Positions 43,902 through 54,110 of a DNA stretch of 64,000 nucleotides are shown here, piece by piece. The first letter of the stretch is position 1; each line of letters starts with the position of its first letter. The DNA comes from Mycolicibacterium sp. S2-37 (GTDB lineage: Bacteria > Actinomycetota > Actinomycetes > Mycobacteriales > Mycobacteriaceae). Below the pieces are notes generated by a model that saw only the letters and a program-made list of their open reading frames with translations, was not told where the DNA came from and did no database searches. The position numbers and the translations under genes were made by a program. The stretch covers positions 248,001 to 312,000 of the forward strand of contig NZ_JAFEVR010000006.1 of assembly GCF_017352375.1 (NCBI RefSeq). The letters run 5' to 3'.

Positions 43902-44639
43902 ATGACCGACTCGACGCCGCCGCCCCCGCCGCGTACCGGCGGCGGGCCGCACAGTTTCGATCACCAGCACGCCGACGTCACCGGGGGCTGGCTGCGCGCG
44001 GCCACGTTCGGGGCGATGGACGGGCTCGTCAGCAACACCGCGCTGATCGCCGGTGTGGCCGCGAGCGCCAGCACCCACACCATCATCCTGAGCGGCGTGG
44101 CCGGTCTGCTGGCCGGGGCGTTCTCGATGGCGCTGGGCGAGTACACGTCGGTGACGACGGCCAACGAGCAGATCGACTCGGAGGTCCGCGTGGAGCGCCG
44201 GTCGTTCCGCAAACACCCGCAGGCCGAGAGGGAAGAACTCGCCGCCATGCTCGTCGACATGGGTATGTCGGAGGCCACCGCGGCGACCGCGACCGAGGAG
44301 ATCCACCGCGATGAGAGCCGTGCGCTGAACTTCCATCTCGTGCAGGAGCTGGGCGTCGACCCGAGCGAGAAGCCGTCTCCGTGGGTCGCGGCGATCTCCT
44401 CGTTCCTGATGTTCGCGATCGGTGCGGTGATCCCGCTGCTGCCGTATCTGCTGGGGTTCGAGTCGCTGTGGGCGGGACTGGCATGCGGCGGGGCGGGTCT
44501 GCTCATCGTCGGCGGAGCGGCAGCGCGGTTCACCCGAAAACCGGTGGTGTGGGCGGCGTCCCGGCAACTGGCGCTCGGCGGGCTGGCGATCGCGGCCACC
44601 TATGCCGTCGGCTCCCTGATCGGTACCGTGGCCGCATGA
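43902..44639 (+). CDS. VIT1/CCC1-family iron/manganese transporter
   Basis: A 245-residue membrane protein, ATG 43902. The first helix RAATFGAMDGLVSNTALIAG is the VIT1 signature; FSMALGEYTSVTTANEQ is helix 2, followed by a cytoplasmic metal-binding helical loop (about 80-150) rich in Glu, then three more helices. These proteins move ferrous iron or manganese out of the cytoplasm. The N-terminus is proline-rich (PPPPPRTGGG). The stop overlaps the start of the phytase-like lipoprotein gene. Confidence 0.88.
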   Translation: MTDSTPPPPPRTGGGPHSFDHQHADVTGGWLRAATFGAMDGLVSNTALIAGVAASASTHTIILSGVAGLLAGAFSMALGEYTSVTTANEQIDSEVRVERRSFRKHPQAEREELAAMLVDMGMSEATAATATEEIHRDESRALNFHLVQELGVDPSEKPSPWVAAISSFLMFAIGAVIPLLPYLLGFESLWAGLACGGAGLLIVGGAAARFTRKPVVWAASRQLALGGLAIAATYAVGSLIGTVAA

Positions 44640-45748
44640 CTCGCGGCCTCGGTGTCTTGCTGCTGACGTGTGTGCTGACCGGCGCGGGCTGCGCAGCGGT
44701 GCACGCCGCCCCGCCGGGGCTGCAGTACCTGGGGCAGCAGCAGCTGCCCTCGGGCGCGACATTCGACGGCACCGTCGTCGGCGGCCTGTCCGGCATCAGC
44801 TACGACCCCGGCCGCGATCTGTACTACATCGTCAGCGACGACCGCTCGGCGAAGAACCCGGCCCGCTTCTACACCGCCCGAATCCGGCTGTCCGGCAACG
44901 GCATCGACGCTGTCGAGCTCGTCTCCACCCATCCGTGGCTCGATGCCTCCGGCGCCCCGTTCGGGCCGCTGGACACCGAGTCGAGTCCGCCGGTGCTCCC
45001 GCCGGATGCCGAGGGCATCGCCTTCGACGCCGGGCGACAACGGCTGTACTGGTCCAGTGAAGGGGAGCGGCGCACCGACGACGCGCGGGCGCCGCTGCTG
45101 TCGGATCCCTGGGTGCGCATCGCCGACCTCGACGGCCGCTACCTCGGCGAGTTCGCGTTGCCCGACGGACTGCGCATGTCCGCCGACGAGCGCGGTCCCC
45201 GGCAGAACTCCGTACTCGAAGGGCTCACCCTGACGCCGGGCGGGCGCTGGCTGTGGGCGGCGATGGAGGGCCCGCGCGTCGAGGACGGTGCGCCGCCGAC
45301 GGCGGCCGGCGGGGCTGTGACCCGGGTCACCCGCTTCGACCCCGAGACGCGTTCTGCGACAGCGCAGTACCTCTACCCGGTGGATCCGGTGACGGCCGGG
45401 CCCGGCGGCGACAACGGGCTGTCGGATCTGGTGGCGCTCGACGACTCGACGTTCCTGGCGCTCGAGCGGGGCTACGGCACCCACGTGACCGTGCGGGTCT
45501 ACCGCGCCGAGGTGGCCGATGCCGACGACGTGCTGACGCGACCAGCCGTGGCGGGCCAGCCCGTACGCACGATGACCAAGACGCTGATCGCCGATCTGAC
45601 GACGACCCCGGGGCCGGCGCCGCTGGACAACGTCGAAGGCATCACCCTGGGCCCGCCGCTGCCCGACGGGCGGCGGTCGGTGATCCTGGTCAGCGACGAC
45701 AACTTCTCTCCGACGCAGATCACCCAGGTGCTGGCATTCGCGATGTGA
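44636..45748 (+). CDS. Secreted esterase-like/phytase-like beta-propeller lipoprotein
   Basis: A 370-residue protein, ATG 44636 in an ATGA overlap with the VIT1 gene. N-terminal signal with lipobox LTGAGC. The mature part belongs to the phytase-like (esterase-like activity of phytase) family: GGLSGISYDPGRDLYYIVSDDRS, LPPDAEGIAFD, NSVLEGLTLTPGGRWL, NGLSDLVALDDSTFLALERGY and LDNVEGITLGP are blades of the propeller with conserved metal-binding acidic residues. It may release phosphate or bind metal outside the membrane, next to a metal exporter. Reaction untested. Confidence 0.8.
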   Translation: MTRGLGVLLLTCVLTGAGCAAVHAAPPGLQYLGQQQLPSGATFDGTVVGGLSGISYDPGRDLYYIVSDDRSAKNPARFYTARIRLSGNGIDAVELVSTHPWLDASGAPFGPLDTESSPPVLPPDAEGIAFDAGRQRLYWSSEGERRTDDARAPLLSDPWVRIADLDGRYLGEFALPDGLRMSADERGPRQNSVLEGLTLTPGGRWLWAAMEGPRVEDGAPPTAAGGAVTRVTRFDPETRSATAQYLYPVDPVTAGPGGDNGLSDLVALDDSTFLALERGYGTHVTVRVYRAEVADADDVLTRPAVAGQPVRTMTKTLIADLTTTPGPAPLDNVEGITLGPPLPDGRRSVILVSDDNFSPTQITQVLAFAM

Positions 45749-45763
45749 CGGGTCGGCGACGGT

Positions 45764-46195
45764 CTAATCGGTCTGGGCGAGCACGCGCTCGATGACCTCG
45801 ACCGCGGCCGCGAGGGTCTCCCGGTCCTCGGCGGTCAGCCGCTCGAGGCGCGGGTCGATCACCGCTGCGCGGTCGATGCGGGCCTCGGTCAGCACCTGCC
45901 TGCCCTTCTTGGTGATGCGGATCAGCACCGCCCGACCGTCCAGGGGGTCCACCGTGCGGGACACCAGCCCGGCGTCCTCCAGACGGCGCACCTGGGTGGT
46001 CATCGTGGGTTGTGAGCAGTGATCCAGACAGGCCAGATCCGAGATCCGGGCTGCGCCGCGGTCTTCGATCGTCGACAGCAGCCGGGCCTGGGCCCAGGGC
46101 AGCGGGAGCTTGGTCCGCTGCGTTGCGAACCGGTTCAATCTGGCGACGACCGACAGCAGTTCGGCGCCCAGATGCTCACCTGTCATGTCCGTCAT
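45764..46195 (-). CDS. MarR-family transcriptional regulator
   Basis: A 143-residue MarR protein from ATG 46195 (MTDMTGEHLGAE); ATG 46186 is an alternative. LDHCSQPTMTTQVRRLEDAGLV is the recognition helix and DPLDGRAVLIRITKKG the wing. It diverges from the ECF-type ABC transporter with an inverted repeat between, the same pairing as Rv2327/Rv2326c, so it probably controls the transporter in response to a small ligand. Confidence 0.88.
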   Translation of the reverse strand: MTDMTGEHLGAELLSVVARLNRFATQRTKLPLPWAQARLLSTIEDRGAARISDLACLDHCSQPTMTTQVRRLEDAGLVSRTVDPLDGRAVLIRITKKGRQVLTEARIDRAAVIDPRLERLTAEDRETLAAAVEVIERVLAQTD

Positions 46196-46199
46196 AATA

Positions 46200-46214
46200 C
46201 ATAGGTACACTATG
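46200..46214. promoter_or_regulatory. Inverted repeat CATAG-N5-CTATG, candidate MarR operator
   Basis: CATAGGTACACTATG lies 5 bp from the MarR start and 3 bp before the GTG of the transporter gene. Symmetry and position suit a MarR dimer that blocks both divergent promoters. Confidence 0.5.
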
Positions 46215-46216
46215 CA

Positions 46217-48325
46217 GTGGCCGACCCCACGCCACGGGAGCGCGGCGTCACCATCTCAGGCTGGCAGAATCGGGTGATGACCGCTACCGGGACGGCGAGC
46301 CCCCCTCGACGTGCCGGATCGTTGCACCCGGGCGAGCTGGCCCAGGCGTCGGTGATGGCGGCGCTGTGCGCGGCGACCGCGATCATCGCTGTGGTCGTCC
46401 CGTTCGCGGCGGCGTTGTCGCTGCTGGGCACCGTTCCGATGGGTGTGCTGGCCTACCGCTACAAGCTGCGGGTCCTCCTCGCCGCGACCGTCGCCGGGGC
46501 GACCATCGCCTTTCTCATCGCCGGTATGGGCGGAATGATGACGGTGATCAACTGCGCCTACATCGGCGGGTTGACCGGGATCGTCAAGCGGCGCGGCCGC
46601 GGCACCCCGACCGTCCTCATCGCCGCACTCGTTGCGGGAACGGCGTTCGGCGCGGCATCAGTGGCTGCCCTGGCCGTACTGGCGCGGCTGCGCAACCTGA
46701 TCTTCGATTCGCTGACCGCCAACGTCAACGGTGTCGCCGCGATCATCGCCCGCATCCCGAACATGGAGGACGCCGCCGAACGGCTCAGGAGCGACTTCGC
46801 GACGGCGCTGGACTACTGGCCGCTGGTGATCGGCGGTTCGGGCGTCATGAGCATCATGTTCGTCACGCTGGTGGGCTGGTGGGCGCTGTCCCGGGTGCTC
46901 AGCCGGCTGCTCGGCATCCCGGACGTCCACAAGCTCGAACCGCTGCCCGAGAAGGGCTCCGTCGGCCCGGTGCCGACGCGCATGACCGACGTGCGCTTCC
47001 GCTATCCCGGCGCCGACCACGACGCACTGGGCCCGGTGTCGCTGTCGATCGAGAGTGGTGAGCACGTCGCCGTCACCGGGGCCAACGGATCGGGCAAGAC
47101 CACCCTCATGTTGATCCTCGCCGGCCGCGAGCCCACCGCCGGGATCGTGGACCGACCCGGCACCGTCGGCCTGGGCCGGCTGGGCGGGACGGCTGTCGTC
47201 ATGCAGCACCCCGAGAGCCAGGTGCTGGGCACCCGCGTCGCCGACGACGTCGTGTGGGGCCTGCCGCCGGGTACCACCACCGATGTGCCCAAGCTGCTGG
47301 GTGAGGTCGGCCTGGACGGTATGGGGGAACGCGACACCGGCGGGCTGTCGGGCGGTGAGCTGCAGCGTCTGGCGGTGGCCGCCGCGCTGGCGCGCGAACC
47401 GTCGCTGCTCATCGCCGACGAGGTGACCAGCATGGTCGACCAGGAGGGCCGCGACGGGCTGATGGCTGTGCTCTCCGGCCTGACCCAGCACCACCAGATG
47501 GCGTTGGTGCACATCACCCACTACAACGACGAGGCGCAGAGCGCCGACCGGACGATCAACCTCACCGGCAACGGCGGAGCCACCGACAACACCGACATGG
47601 TGGAGACCGCGGACGCTCCCGCGGCCACCGCATTCGTCGGCGAGACCCGTGCCACGCCGGTGCTCGAACTCATCGACGTCGGGCACGAATACGGCAGCGG
47701 AACACCCTGGGCGAAGCCCGCACTGCGCGGCGTCGACTTCGTCGTGCCCGAGGGCGACGGCGTCCTGATCCACGGACTGAACGGCTCGGGCAAGTCGACG
47801 CTGGCCTGGATCATGGCGGGTCTGACGGTGCCGACGGTCGGGGAATGCCTGCTCGACGGCAAACCGGTGAGCGATCAGGTCGGCGCCGTGGCGATCTCGT
47901 TCCAGGCCGCCCGGCTGCAGCTGATGCGCACCAACGTCGGGGAGGAGATCGCCTCCGCCGCCGGGTTCTCGCACCGGGACGAGAACCGGGTGGCCAAAGC
48001 GCTGGCGACGGTGGGTCTGGACGCGACGATGGCCGACCGGCGTATCGATCAGCTCAGCGGCGGCCAGATGCGCCGCGTGGTGCTCGCCGGCCTGATGGCC
48101 CGCTCACCGCGGGCGCTGATCCTCGACGAGCCACTGGCCGGGCTGGACGCCGCCAGCGCGCGCGGTCTGCTGCGGCTGCTGGCCGATCTGCGCCGCACCG
48201 CCGGGCTGACGGTTGTCGTGATCTCCCACGACTTCTCCGGGATGGAGGAGTTGTGCTCGCGCACCCTGCATCTGCGGGACGGCGCGCTGGTCTCTCCACA
48301 GACCGCGGCGGGAGGGGTCTCGTGA
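46217..48325 (+). CDS. ECF-type ABC transporter: membrane S-like domain fused to two ATPases (Rv2326c-like)
   Basis: A 702-residue fusion. Residues about 35-230 carry 5-6 hydrophobic helices of an ECF substrate-binding (S-like) component. Two ABC ATPase domains follow: Walker [13 protein letters not shown] with [12 protein letters not shown] and ADEV, and Walker [13 protein letters not shown] with [12 protein letters not shown] and [10 protein letters not shown]. The first ATPase has ADEVTS rather than DEPTS at Walker B. GTG 46217 gives [11 protein letters not shown] at the N-terminus; ATG 46277 is possible. ECF systems import vitamins or metals. The T-component gene overlaps by 4 bp. Confidence 0.88.
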   Translation: MADPTPRERGVTISGWQNRVMTATGTASPPRRAGSLHPGELAQASVMAALCAATAIIAVVVPFAAALSLLGTVPMGVLAYRYKLRVLLAATVAGATIAFLIAGMGGMMTVINCAYIGGLTGIVKRRGRGTPTVLIAALVAGTAFGAASVAALAVLARLRNLIFDSLTANVNGVAAIIARIPNMEDAAERLRSDFATALDYWPLVIGGSGVMSIMFVTLVGWWALSRVLSRLLGIPDVHKLEPLPEKGSVGPVPTRMTDVRFRYPGADHDALGPVSLSIESGEHVAVTGANGSGKTTLMLILAGREPTAGIVDRPGTVGLGRLGGTAVVMQHPESQVLGTRVADDVVWGLPPGTTTDVPKLLGEVGLDGMGERDTGGLSGGELQRLAVAAALAREPSLLIADEVTSMVDQEGRDGLMAVLSGLTQHHQMALVHITHYNDEAQSADRTINLTGNGGATDNTDMVETADAPAATAFVGETRATPVLELIDVGHEYGSGTPWAKPALRGVDFVVPEGDGVLIHGLNGSGKSTLAWIMAGLTVPTVGECLLDGKPVSDQVGAVAISFQAARLQLMRTNVGEEIASAAGFSHRDENRVAKALATVGLDATMADRRIDQLSGGQMRRVVLAGLMARSPRALILDEPLAGLDAASARGLLRLLADLRRTAGLTVVVISHDFSGMEELCSRTLHLRDGALVSPQTAAGGVS

Positions 48326-49164
48326 CCGCTCCCGCGCGCCGCCAGCGCCGCCCGGTGGTGCTGCTGCGGCCGGTGCCCGGCACTTCGGTGATCCACGACC
48401 TGTGGGCGGGTACCAAGCTCATCATCGTCGCGGCCATCGGTGTGCTGCTGACCTTCTACCCGGGCTGGGTGCCGATCCTGACCGTCGGCGTCCTCGTCGT
48501 GGTGGCCGCGCGGCTGGCCCACATACCGCGCGGTGCGCTGCCGTCGATCCCGGGATGGCTGTGGTTCATGCTGTTCCTCGGGGGCCTGACCGCGACATTC
48601 TCCGGCAAGGCCCCGGTGATCGATTTCGGCTCGATCGAGGTCGGATTCGGTGGCCTGCTCAACTTCCTGCGGATCACGGCGCTGTCCATCGTGCTGCTCG
48701 GTCTCGGTGCGATGGTGTCGTTCACCACTAATGTCGCCGAGATCGCCCCGGCCATCGCGAAGCTGGGTCGCCCGCTGCGGTCGCTGCGTATCCCGGTCGA
48801 CGACTGGTCGGTGGCGATCGCGCTGGCGCTGCGGGCGTTTCCCATGCTGATCGACGAGTTCACCACGCTCTATGCGGCCCGTCGGTTGCGACCCAAACAG
48901 CATCTGGCGAGCCGGCGGGCACGCCGGAAGCGGTGGCTGATCGAGGTCGTCGATCTGCTGGCGGCGACCATGACCGTCGCACTGCGCCGCGCCGACGAGA
49001 TGGGTGACGCGATCACCGCCCGCGGCGGGGCCGGCCAGATCGCGGCCGCGCCCGCCGGTCCGAAGGCCAGGGACTGGATCACGCTGGCGATCATCGTCCT
49101 GGTGTGCGGGGCGGCACTGGCGGTGGAGCTGACCGTCCTGCCGACGAGCTCCGCACCGACCTGA
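48322..49164 (+). CDS. ECF transporter transmembrane (T) component
   Basis: A 280-residue EcfT-family protein, GTG 48322 in a GTGA overlap. [21 protein letters not shown] is the EcfT N-terminus (PG-S-H/R-L-P-KL-type); the cytoplasmic coupling helix region includes [14 protein letters not shown] and [15 protein letters not shown], which match the two A-R-G coupling motifs that touch the ATPases. With the preceding fused protein it makes a complete ECF importer. Substrate unknown. Confidence 0.88.
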   Translation: MTAPARRQRRPVVLLRPVPGTSVIHDLWAGTKLIIVAAIGVLLTFYPGWVPILTVGVLVVVAARLAHIPRGALPSIPGWLWFMLFLGGLTATFSGKAPVIDFGSIEVGFGGLLNFLRITALSIVLLGLGAMVSFTTNVAEIAPAIAKLGRPLRSLRIPVDDWSVAIALALRAFPMLIDEFTTLYAARRLRPKQHLASRRARRKRWLIEVVDLLAATMTVALRRADEMGDAITARGGAGQIAAAPAGPKARDWITLAIIVLVCGAALAVELTVLPTSSAPT

Positions 49165-49191
49165 CGCGGACGCGGCCACTACGGTGGTGGC

Positions 49192-50709
49192 GTGACAGCG
49201 CCGCGACGTATCGACGCCGATTTCCTTGCGCTACCGCGACACCACCTGGCCGACGCCGCCCTGTCGGCCGCCCTGGCTGCCGGTGCGAGCTACGCCGACC
49301 TGCGGGTCCACGCAATCACCACCGAGTGGGTGCAGCTGCGCGACGGTGAGCTCGAGACCGCGGTCATCGACCGCGAGATCGGCCTGGCGGTGCGGGTGAT
49401 CGTCGACGGCACCTGGGGTTTCGCCTCCCACGCCGAACTCGATCCCGCGGTGGCAGCAGCCACCGCTCAGCGTGCCGTGCAGGTGGCCCAGGCGCTGAGC
49501 CCGCTCAACGCCGAACGCATCGAGCTCGCTCCCGAGCCGGTCTACCGCGACGTCAGCTGGGTGTCGGACTACGTCGTGGACCCGTTCACGGTGTCCGCAG
49601 CAGACAAGATCGGTGTGCTGGGCGAGTATTCGGGCCGGCTGTTGGCGGCCGACGGCGTCGACCACGTGTCGGCGGGTCTGCACACCGCCAAGGAGCAGAC
49701 CTTCTACGCCGACACCTTCGGCTCGTCGATCACCCAGCAGCGGGTGCGGGTGCTGCCCACACTCGAGGCGATCACCGTCGACAGCGCGGCGGGCACCTTC
49801 GAGAGCATGCGAACCCTGGCGCCCCCGACGGCCCGCGGCTGGGAGGTGCTGGCCGGAGACCAGGTGTGGAACTGGACCGATGAACTGTTGCAGCTGCCGG
49901 CCCTGCTTGCCGAGAAGGCGAAGTCGCCCAGTGTCACCGCAGGGCCGATGGACCTGGTGATCGACCCGACGAACCTGTGGCTGACCATTCACGAGTCGAT
50001 CGGCCACGCCACCGAATACGACCGGGCGATCGGCTACGAAGCCGCCTACGCCGGGACGTCGTTCGCCACCCCGGACAAGCTGGGCTCCATGCGCTACGGA
50101 TCGCCGGTGATGAATGTGACCGCCGACCGCACGGTCGAGTACGGATTGGCCTCAGTCGGTTTCGACGACGAAGGGGTGCGGGCGCAACGCTGGGATCTGG
50201 TGCGCGACGGCATCTTCGTGGGCTATCAGCTCGACCGGGTGTTCGCGCCGCGCCTGGGCGTCGCCCGTTCCAACGGCTGCTCCTATGCCGACTCGCCGCA
50301 TCACGTGCCGATCCAGCGGATGGCCAACGTGTCCCTGCAACCCGCGACCGAGGACATCAGCACCGACGAGCTGATCGGCCGGGTGGCGGAAGGGCTCTAC
50401 ATCGTCGGCGACAAATCGTGGTCGATCGACATGCAGCGCTACAACTTCCAGTTCACCGGGCAGCGGTTCTTCCGGATCCGCGACGGCCGGCTCGACGGGC
50501 AGGTCCGTGACGTTGCCTACCAGGCGACGACGACGGACTTCTGGGGCGCGCTGGAGGCGGTCGGCGGGGTGTCGACCTGGCGGCTCGGCGGCGCATTCAA
50601 CTGCGGCAAGGCCCAACCCGGGCAGGTGGCGCCGGTCAGCCACGGCTGCCCGTCGGCGCTGTTCCGGGGGATCAACGTGCTCAACACCCGGGAGGAAGCC
50701 GGCCGATGA
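49192..50709 (+). CDS. tldD: TldD-like metalloprotease subunit
   Basis: A 505-residue TldD, GTG 49192. The zinc motif HESIGHATE (HExxxH) is at about residues 265-273, and SNGCSYADSPHHVPIQRM and GLYIVGDKSWSID are conserved in the U62 peptidase family. TldD pairs with TldE to degrade unfolded peptides and mature some peptide products. The pair overlaps by 4 bp. Homologues in M. tuberculosis occupy a similar place (Rv2315c/Rv2314c). Confidence 0.92.
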   Translation: MTAPRRIDADFLALPRHHLADAALSAALAAGASYADLRVHAITTEWVQLRDGELETAVIDREIGLAVRVIVDGTWGFASHAELDPAVAAATAQRAVQVAQALSPLNAERIELAPEPVYRDVSWVSDYVVDPFTVSAADKIGVLGEYSGRLLAADGVDHVSAGLHTAKEQTFYADTFGSSITQQRVRVLPTLEAITVDSAAGTFESMRTLAPPTARGWEVLAGDQVWNWTDELLQLPALLAEKAKSPSVTAGPMDLVIDPTNLWLTIHESIGHATEYDRAIGYEAAYAGTSFATPDKLGSMRYGSPVMNVTADRTVEYGLASVGFDDEGVRAQRWDLVRDGIFVGYQLDRVFAPRLGVARSNGCSYADSPHHVPIQRMANVSLQPATEDISTDELIGRVAEGLYIVGDKSWSIDMQRYNFQFTGQRFFRIRDGRLDGQVRDVAYQATTTDFWGALEAVGGVSTWRLGGAFNCGKAQPGQVAPVSHGCPSALFRGINVLNTREEAGR

Positions 50710-52076
50710 TCGAGCCACAGGAGGTCGTGGAGGCGGTGCTGGCCGAGGCGCAGCGTCGCGGCCGGGCCGACGAGACGATCGTACTGGTCACCGACCGGGC
50801 CGATGCGTCGCTGCGGTGGGCGGGGAACTCGATGACCACCAACGGTGAATCGGTGACGCGTAGTACGACGGTCATTTCGATTCTGCGCAAAGGCACTTCG
50901 GCCTACGTCGGATCGGTGCGCTCCAGTGAGGTGGAGCCCGCGGCGATTCCGGCGCTGGTGGCGGCGTCGCAGGACGCAGCCGTCGCCGCGCCCGAGGCGC
51001 GGGATGCCGCGCCCGCGTTGGCGGCGACGGAGACGCCGGGGGACTGGGGCACCCCGGTGCCGATGACCGGGGCCGAGGTGTTCGCAGGGGTTGCGGGCAG
51101 CCTGGCGCGCGGATTCCGCGGCCAGGACACGCTGTACGGCTTCGCCCGCCATGTGCTGGAGACGACCTTCGTGGCGACGTCGACGGGGTTGCGCCGCCGC
51201 TACACCCAGCCGACGGGCTCGGTCGAGATCAACGCCAAACGCGGCGGGGGCAGCGCGTGGGCGGGCATCAGCACGCCCGACTTCGTCAATGTGCCGACCG
51301 ATGCGATGCTGGCCGATCTGTCGACGCGATTGGACTGGTCGCGCCGCACGGTGGACCTGCCTGCCGGACGGTACGAGACGTTGATGCCGCCGTCCACCGT
51401 GGCGGACATGATGATCTATCTGACCTGGACGATGGACGGCCGCGGCGCGCAGGAGGGCCGCACGGCGCTGTCGGCGGCCGGCGGGACGCGGGTCGGCGAG
51501 AAGTTGACCGATCTGCCGCTGACGCTGTTCTCCGATCCGGCGGCGCCCGGGCTCGCCTGTACGCCGTTCGTGGCGGCGGCGACGTCCTCGGAGCGGGTGT
51601 CGGTGTTCGACAACGGCATGGACATCGGCCGGGTGGAGTGGCTGCGCGACGGCGCCGTGAATGCGCTGGCGTATCCGCGCGCCGCGGCGGCGGAGTTCGA
51701 TCAGCCCGTCGCGGTGCTCGCGGAGAACCTGGTGATGACCGGCGGGACCGCCGACCTGGCGGACATGATCGCCGGCACGGAGCGCGGCCTACTGCTGACG
51801 ACGCTGTGGTACATCCGCGAGGTCGACCCGACGGTGCTGCTGCTGACGGGGCTGACCCGCGATGGCGTCTATCTGGTCGAGGACGGCGAGGTGACGGCGG
51901 CGGTCAACAACTTCCGGTTCAACGAGAGCCCGCTGGACCTGCTGCGACGGGCCACCGAGGCCGGGGTGAGTGAGCTGACGCTGCCCCGCGAGTGGGGTGA
52001 CTGGGCGACCCGGGCCGCCATGCCGACCCTGCGGATTCCCGACTTTCACATGTCTTCGGTCAGCCAGGCGCAATAA
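50706..52076 (+). CDS. tldE: TldE/PmbA-like partner protein
   Basis: A 456-residue PmbA/TldE protein, ATG 50706 in an ATGA overlap with tldD. It shares the TldD fold ([19 protein letters not shown] landmarks: [13 protein letters not shown]) but lacks the HExxxH zinc site; [29 protein letters not shown] is the conserved core. TldE has no metal of its own and shapes the substrate chamber of the TldD-TldE heterodimer. Confidence 0.92.
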   Translation: MIEPQEVVEAVLAEAQRRGRADETIVLVTDRADASLRWAGNSMTTNGESVTRSTTVISILRKGTSAYVGSVRSSEVEPAAIPALVAASQDAAVAAPEARDAAPALAATETPGDWGTPVPMTGAEVFAGVAGSLARGFRGQDTLYGFARHVLETTFVATSTGLRRRYTQPTGSVEINAKRGGGSAWAGISTPDFVNVPTDAMLADLSTRLDWSRRTVDLPAGRYETLMPPSTVADMMIYLTWTMDGRGAQEGRTALSAAGGTRVGEKLTDLPLTLFSDPAAPGLACTPFVAAATSSERVSVFDNGMDIGRVEWLRDGAVNALAYPRAAAAEFDQPVAVLAENLVMTGGTADLADMIAGTERGLLLTTLWYIREVDPTVLLLTGLTRDGVYLVEDGEVTAAVNNFRFNESPLDLLRRATEAGVSELTLPREWGDWATRAAMPTLRIPDFHMSSVSQAQ

Positions 52077-52083
52077 TCCTCTC

Positions 52084-52935
52084 GTGCCCGTCGATGCGGT
52101 GTTCGAGCAGTTGTCTGGTCTGGTGGCGATGTCGTCGGGGGACCCCCGTCTCGACACCGCGATCCGGTTGACGTGTGGGCGTGCGCTGCAGTTGGTACCG
52201 CTGCCGGTCGAGGTCGATCTGTTCGAGGGCACGTCGGAGTGCGAACCGGTGGTGGCCGCGTTCGCCGAGCAGTTCTCCATCGACGTGGCCGGGGTCGGGG
52301 ACAATCAGCGAAAGCAGTTCGTCTCGGCGTTGGGCGACAGGGCGTTTCGGGTCGTGTCGGCGATTTTCGTCGCCGACTTCGTGCCCCGGGTGTGGGCGGG
52401 TTGCGCCGCGCTGGGCCTGGGTAAGCCGGGCAACGGTGCGCCGGCGACGTGGGATCACGACACGGATCCCGCCGCAGTGCTGCTGGGGGACTTCGTGCCG
52501 TCGGTGGCGCGGTTGCGCGAGCTGGACGCGGTGACGACGGAGGTGGTGCGGTTACGGGGGGCCGCGGCGCACCACTGCCGGCTGTGCCGGTCCCTGCGGG
52601 AGGCCACGGCACTCGACGCGGGCGGCTCGGAGGATCTGTACGGCGACATCGAGGACTTCGAGTCCTCGCAGCGGCTGACCGAGCAGCACAAGGCGGCGTT
52701 GCGGTATGTCGATGCGCTCGTGTGGACGCCCGCGGCGATCCCCGACGAGGTGGCCAAAGGGGTGCGCAAGCACTTCTCTCAAGCGCAGTCCATCGAGCTG
52801 ACCCTCGATGTGATGCGCAACGCGACGAACAAGATCGCAGTGGCGCTGGGGGCCGACGCGCCGCGGGTCGCTTCCGGCACGGAGCGGTATCTGGTGGACG
52901 ACGACGGGCAGACGGTCTTCGCCGACGCGGTGTGA
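52084..52935 (+). CDS. AhpD/carboxymuconolactone decarboxylase-like protein
   Basis: A 283-residue all-helical protein, GTG 52084, 7 bp after tldE. The CxxC of the AhpD fold is in HHCRLCRSLREAT (about residues 160-173), but the histidine expected four residues after the second cysteine is arginine. EQHKAALRYVDALVWTP, a second-helix signature, follows. AhpD proteins are thioredoxin-like peroxidase reductases. Residues 1-140 are longer than in AhpD and may be a duplicated or degenerate domain. Redox role probable, peroxidase link unproven. Confidence 0.75.
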   Translation: MPVDAVFEQLSGLVAMSSGDPRLDTAIRLTCGRALQLVPLPVEVDLFEGTSECEPVVAAFAEQFSIDVAGVGDNQRKQFVSALGDRAFRVVSAIFVADFVPRVWAGCAALGLGKPGNGAPATWDHDTDPAAVLLGDFVPSVARLRELDAVTTEVVRLRGAAAHHCRLCRSLREATALDAGGSEDLYGDIEDFESSQRLTEQHKAALRYVDALVWTPAAIPDEVAKGVRKHFSQAQSIELTLDVMRNATNKIAVALGADAPRVASGTERYLVDDDGQTVFADAV

Positions 52936-52959
52936 CACCATGGTCGCGCGCGACGCGCC

Positions 52960-53033
52960 GGGGCGGTAGCTCAGTTGGTTAGAGCCGGGGACTCATAATC
53001 CCTTGGTCGCGGGTTCGAGCCCCGCCCGCCCCA
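52960..53033 (+). tRNA. tRNA with CAT anticodon (elongator Met or Ile2)
   Basis: A 74-nt cloverleaf: acceptor GGGGCGG/CCGCCCC, D-arm AGCTCAGTTGGTTAGAGC, anticodon stem GGGGA/TCCCT with loop CTCATAA, T-arm GCGGG-TTCGAGC-CCCGC, discriminator A, no encoded CCA. It is not initiator Met because the first base pair is a strong G-C. TTGGTCG after the anticodon stem resembles Ile2, whose CAT is modified to lysidine, but elongator Met cannot be excluded. Confidence 0.93.
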
Positions 53034-53035
53034 CT

Positions 53036-53881
53036 TCAGAGGTGAGCCGGCCTCGGCCGATCGGTCAGCCAGCGCATCAGCCCGTGCTTGTGGAGCAGAT
53101 AACGCAACGACTCGACCTGCTGCTTCTTCCGCTTCTTGCCCCTGACGTCGATGTAGTGATGAGTGACCTTGATGTTGGGGTCGAACTGCCGCTTGATGCG
53201 GCGCTGCTCGAGGCGTATGGCGAGATCTTGCGCCCCGTGATTGCGCATCATCGGGTCGTAGCCGCCGATCGCCCGGAACACGGCGGAATGGATCAGCATG
53301 TTGCCCTCGTGTAGCCAGTACGCCGCCGCCGGCCGCGGAGCGCGCAGGACATCGGGCCAGTATCGGGCTCCGGGTAGGGCCAGCCGCCGCAGGGCTGCAG
53401 CGACCCGTGGCCGGTGGCGCACGTGGTCGATCAACGGCGGTATCGCGGTCAAGTGTGATCTGAGGGCGAAGACCGGGCCGTAGTTGTAGGGCTCCTGGCT
53501 GCCGTCCACCCGGCTGACCAGTCCGCCGATCGCTCCGACTCCACTTTCTGCGTAGCGCTGGGCAACCTCTCGTGCGACCGAGGCGGTATCTCGCGTCTCG
53601 AGGTCCATGTCGGCGTCGATGAAGTGGATGAGCTCGTCGCCACTGATGTGGTCGAGGATCTGGTTGCGATTGGCGGTGCATCCCCGGTTCTCGGGGCTGC
53701 GTACCAGGGTCACCTCTGCGCCGAATGCCTCGACGACCTCGACGCTGTCGTCTGTCGATCCGTCGTCGAGCACGAAGATGCGCTCGTAACCCTGGCCCAG
53801 CACCTGCGGGAGCAGTCGGCGAAGGTGATGTCCCATGTTGTAGTTGGGAATCACCGCGATGACGGGCATCTGATGAGGCAT
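53036..53881 (-). CDS. Family 2 glycosyltransferase
   Basis: A 281-residue GT-A enzyme, ATG 53881 (MPHQMPVIAVIPNYN). The UDP-sugar site has VLDDGSTDDS and the metal-binding DxD is HFIDADMDLE; the later NHGAQDLAIRLEQRR has the catalytic ED-like acidic pair. It likely adds a sugar to a surface polysaccharide or glycolipid. The stop codon is only 3 bases from the tRNA end, on the opposite strand. It diverges from the formyltransferase gene and belongs to the envelope-glycan block. Confidence 0.87.
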   Translation of the reverse strand: MPHQMPVIAVIPNYNMGHHLRRLLPQVLGQGYERIFVLDDGSTDDSVEVVEAFGAEVTLVRSPENRGCTANRNQILDHISGDELIHFIDADMDLETRDTASVAREVAQRYAESGVGAIGGLVSRVDGSQEPYNYGPVFALRSHLTAIPPLIDHVRHRPRVAAALRRLALPGARYWPDVLRAPRPAAAYWLHEGNMLIHSAVFRAIGGYDPMMRNHGAQDLAIRLEQRRIKRQFDPNIKVTHHYIDVRGKKRKKQQVESLRYLLHKHGLMRWLTDRPRPAHL

Positions 53882-54110
53882 GTTCGCTTTCCCTGTTCTG
53901 CCGTCGGCCCCACACGATGGGGCCGAGGAAGACCCCCCGAGACAATAACGTGAACAACAGCGAAAAGGCGCGGTCCTGTGTGTGGCGATGTCCACCCACT
54001 CGGCGACGCCGACCCCCGCGCATCGCGGTGACCTGCTTAACTTGTCGGCGACAGGCGGCCGCGGCGATGCCCTCACCGCCAACCGGGTGTGAGAACAGTG
54101 AGGTTCGTGA

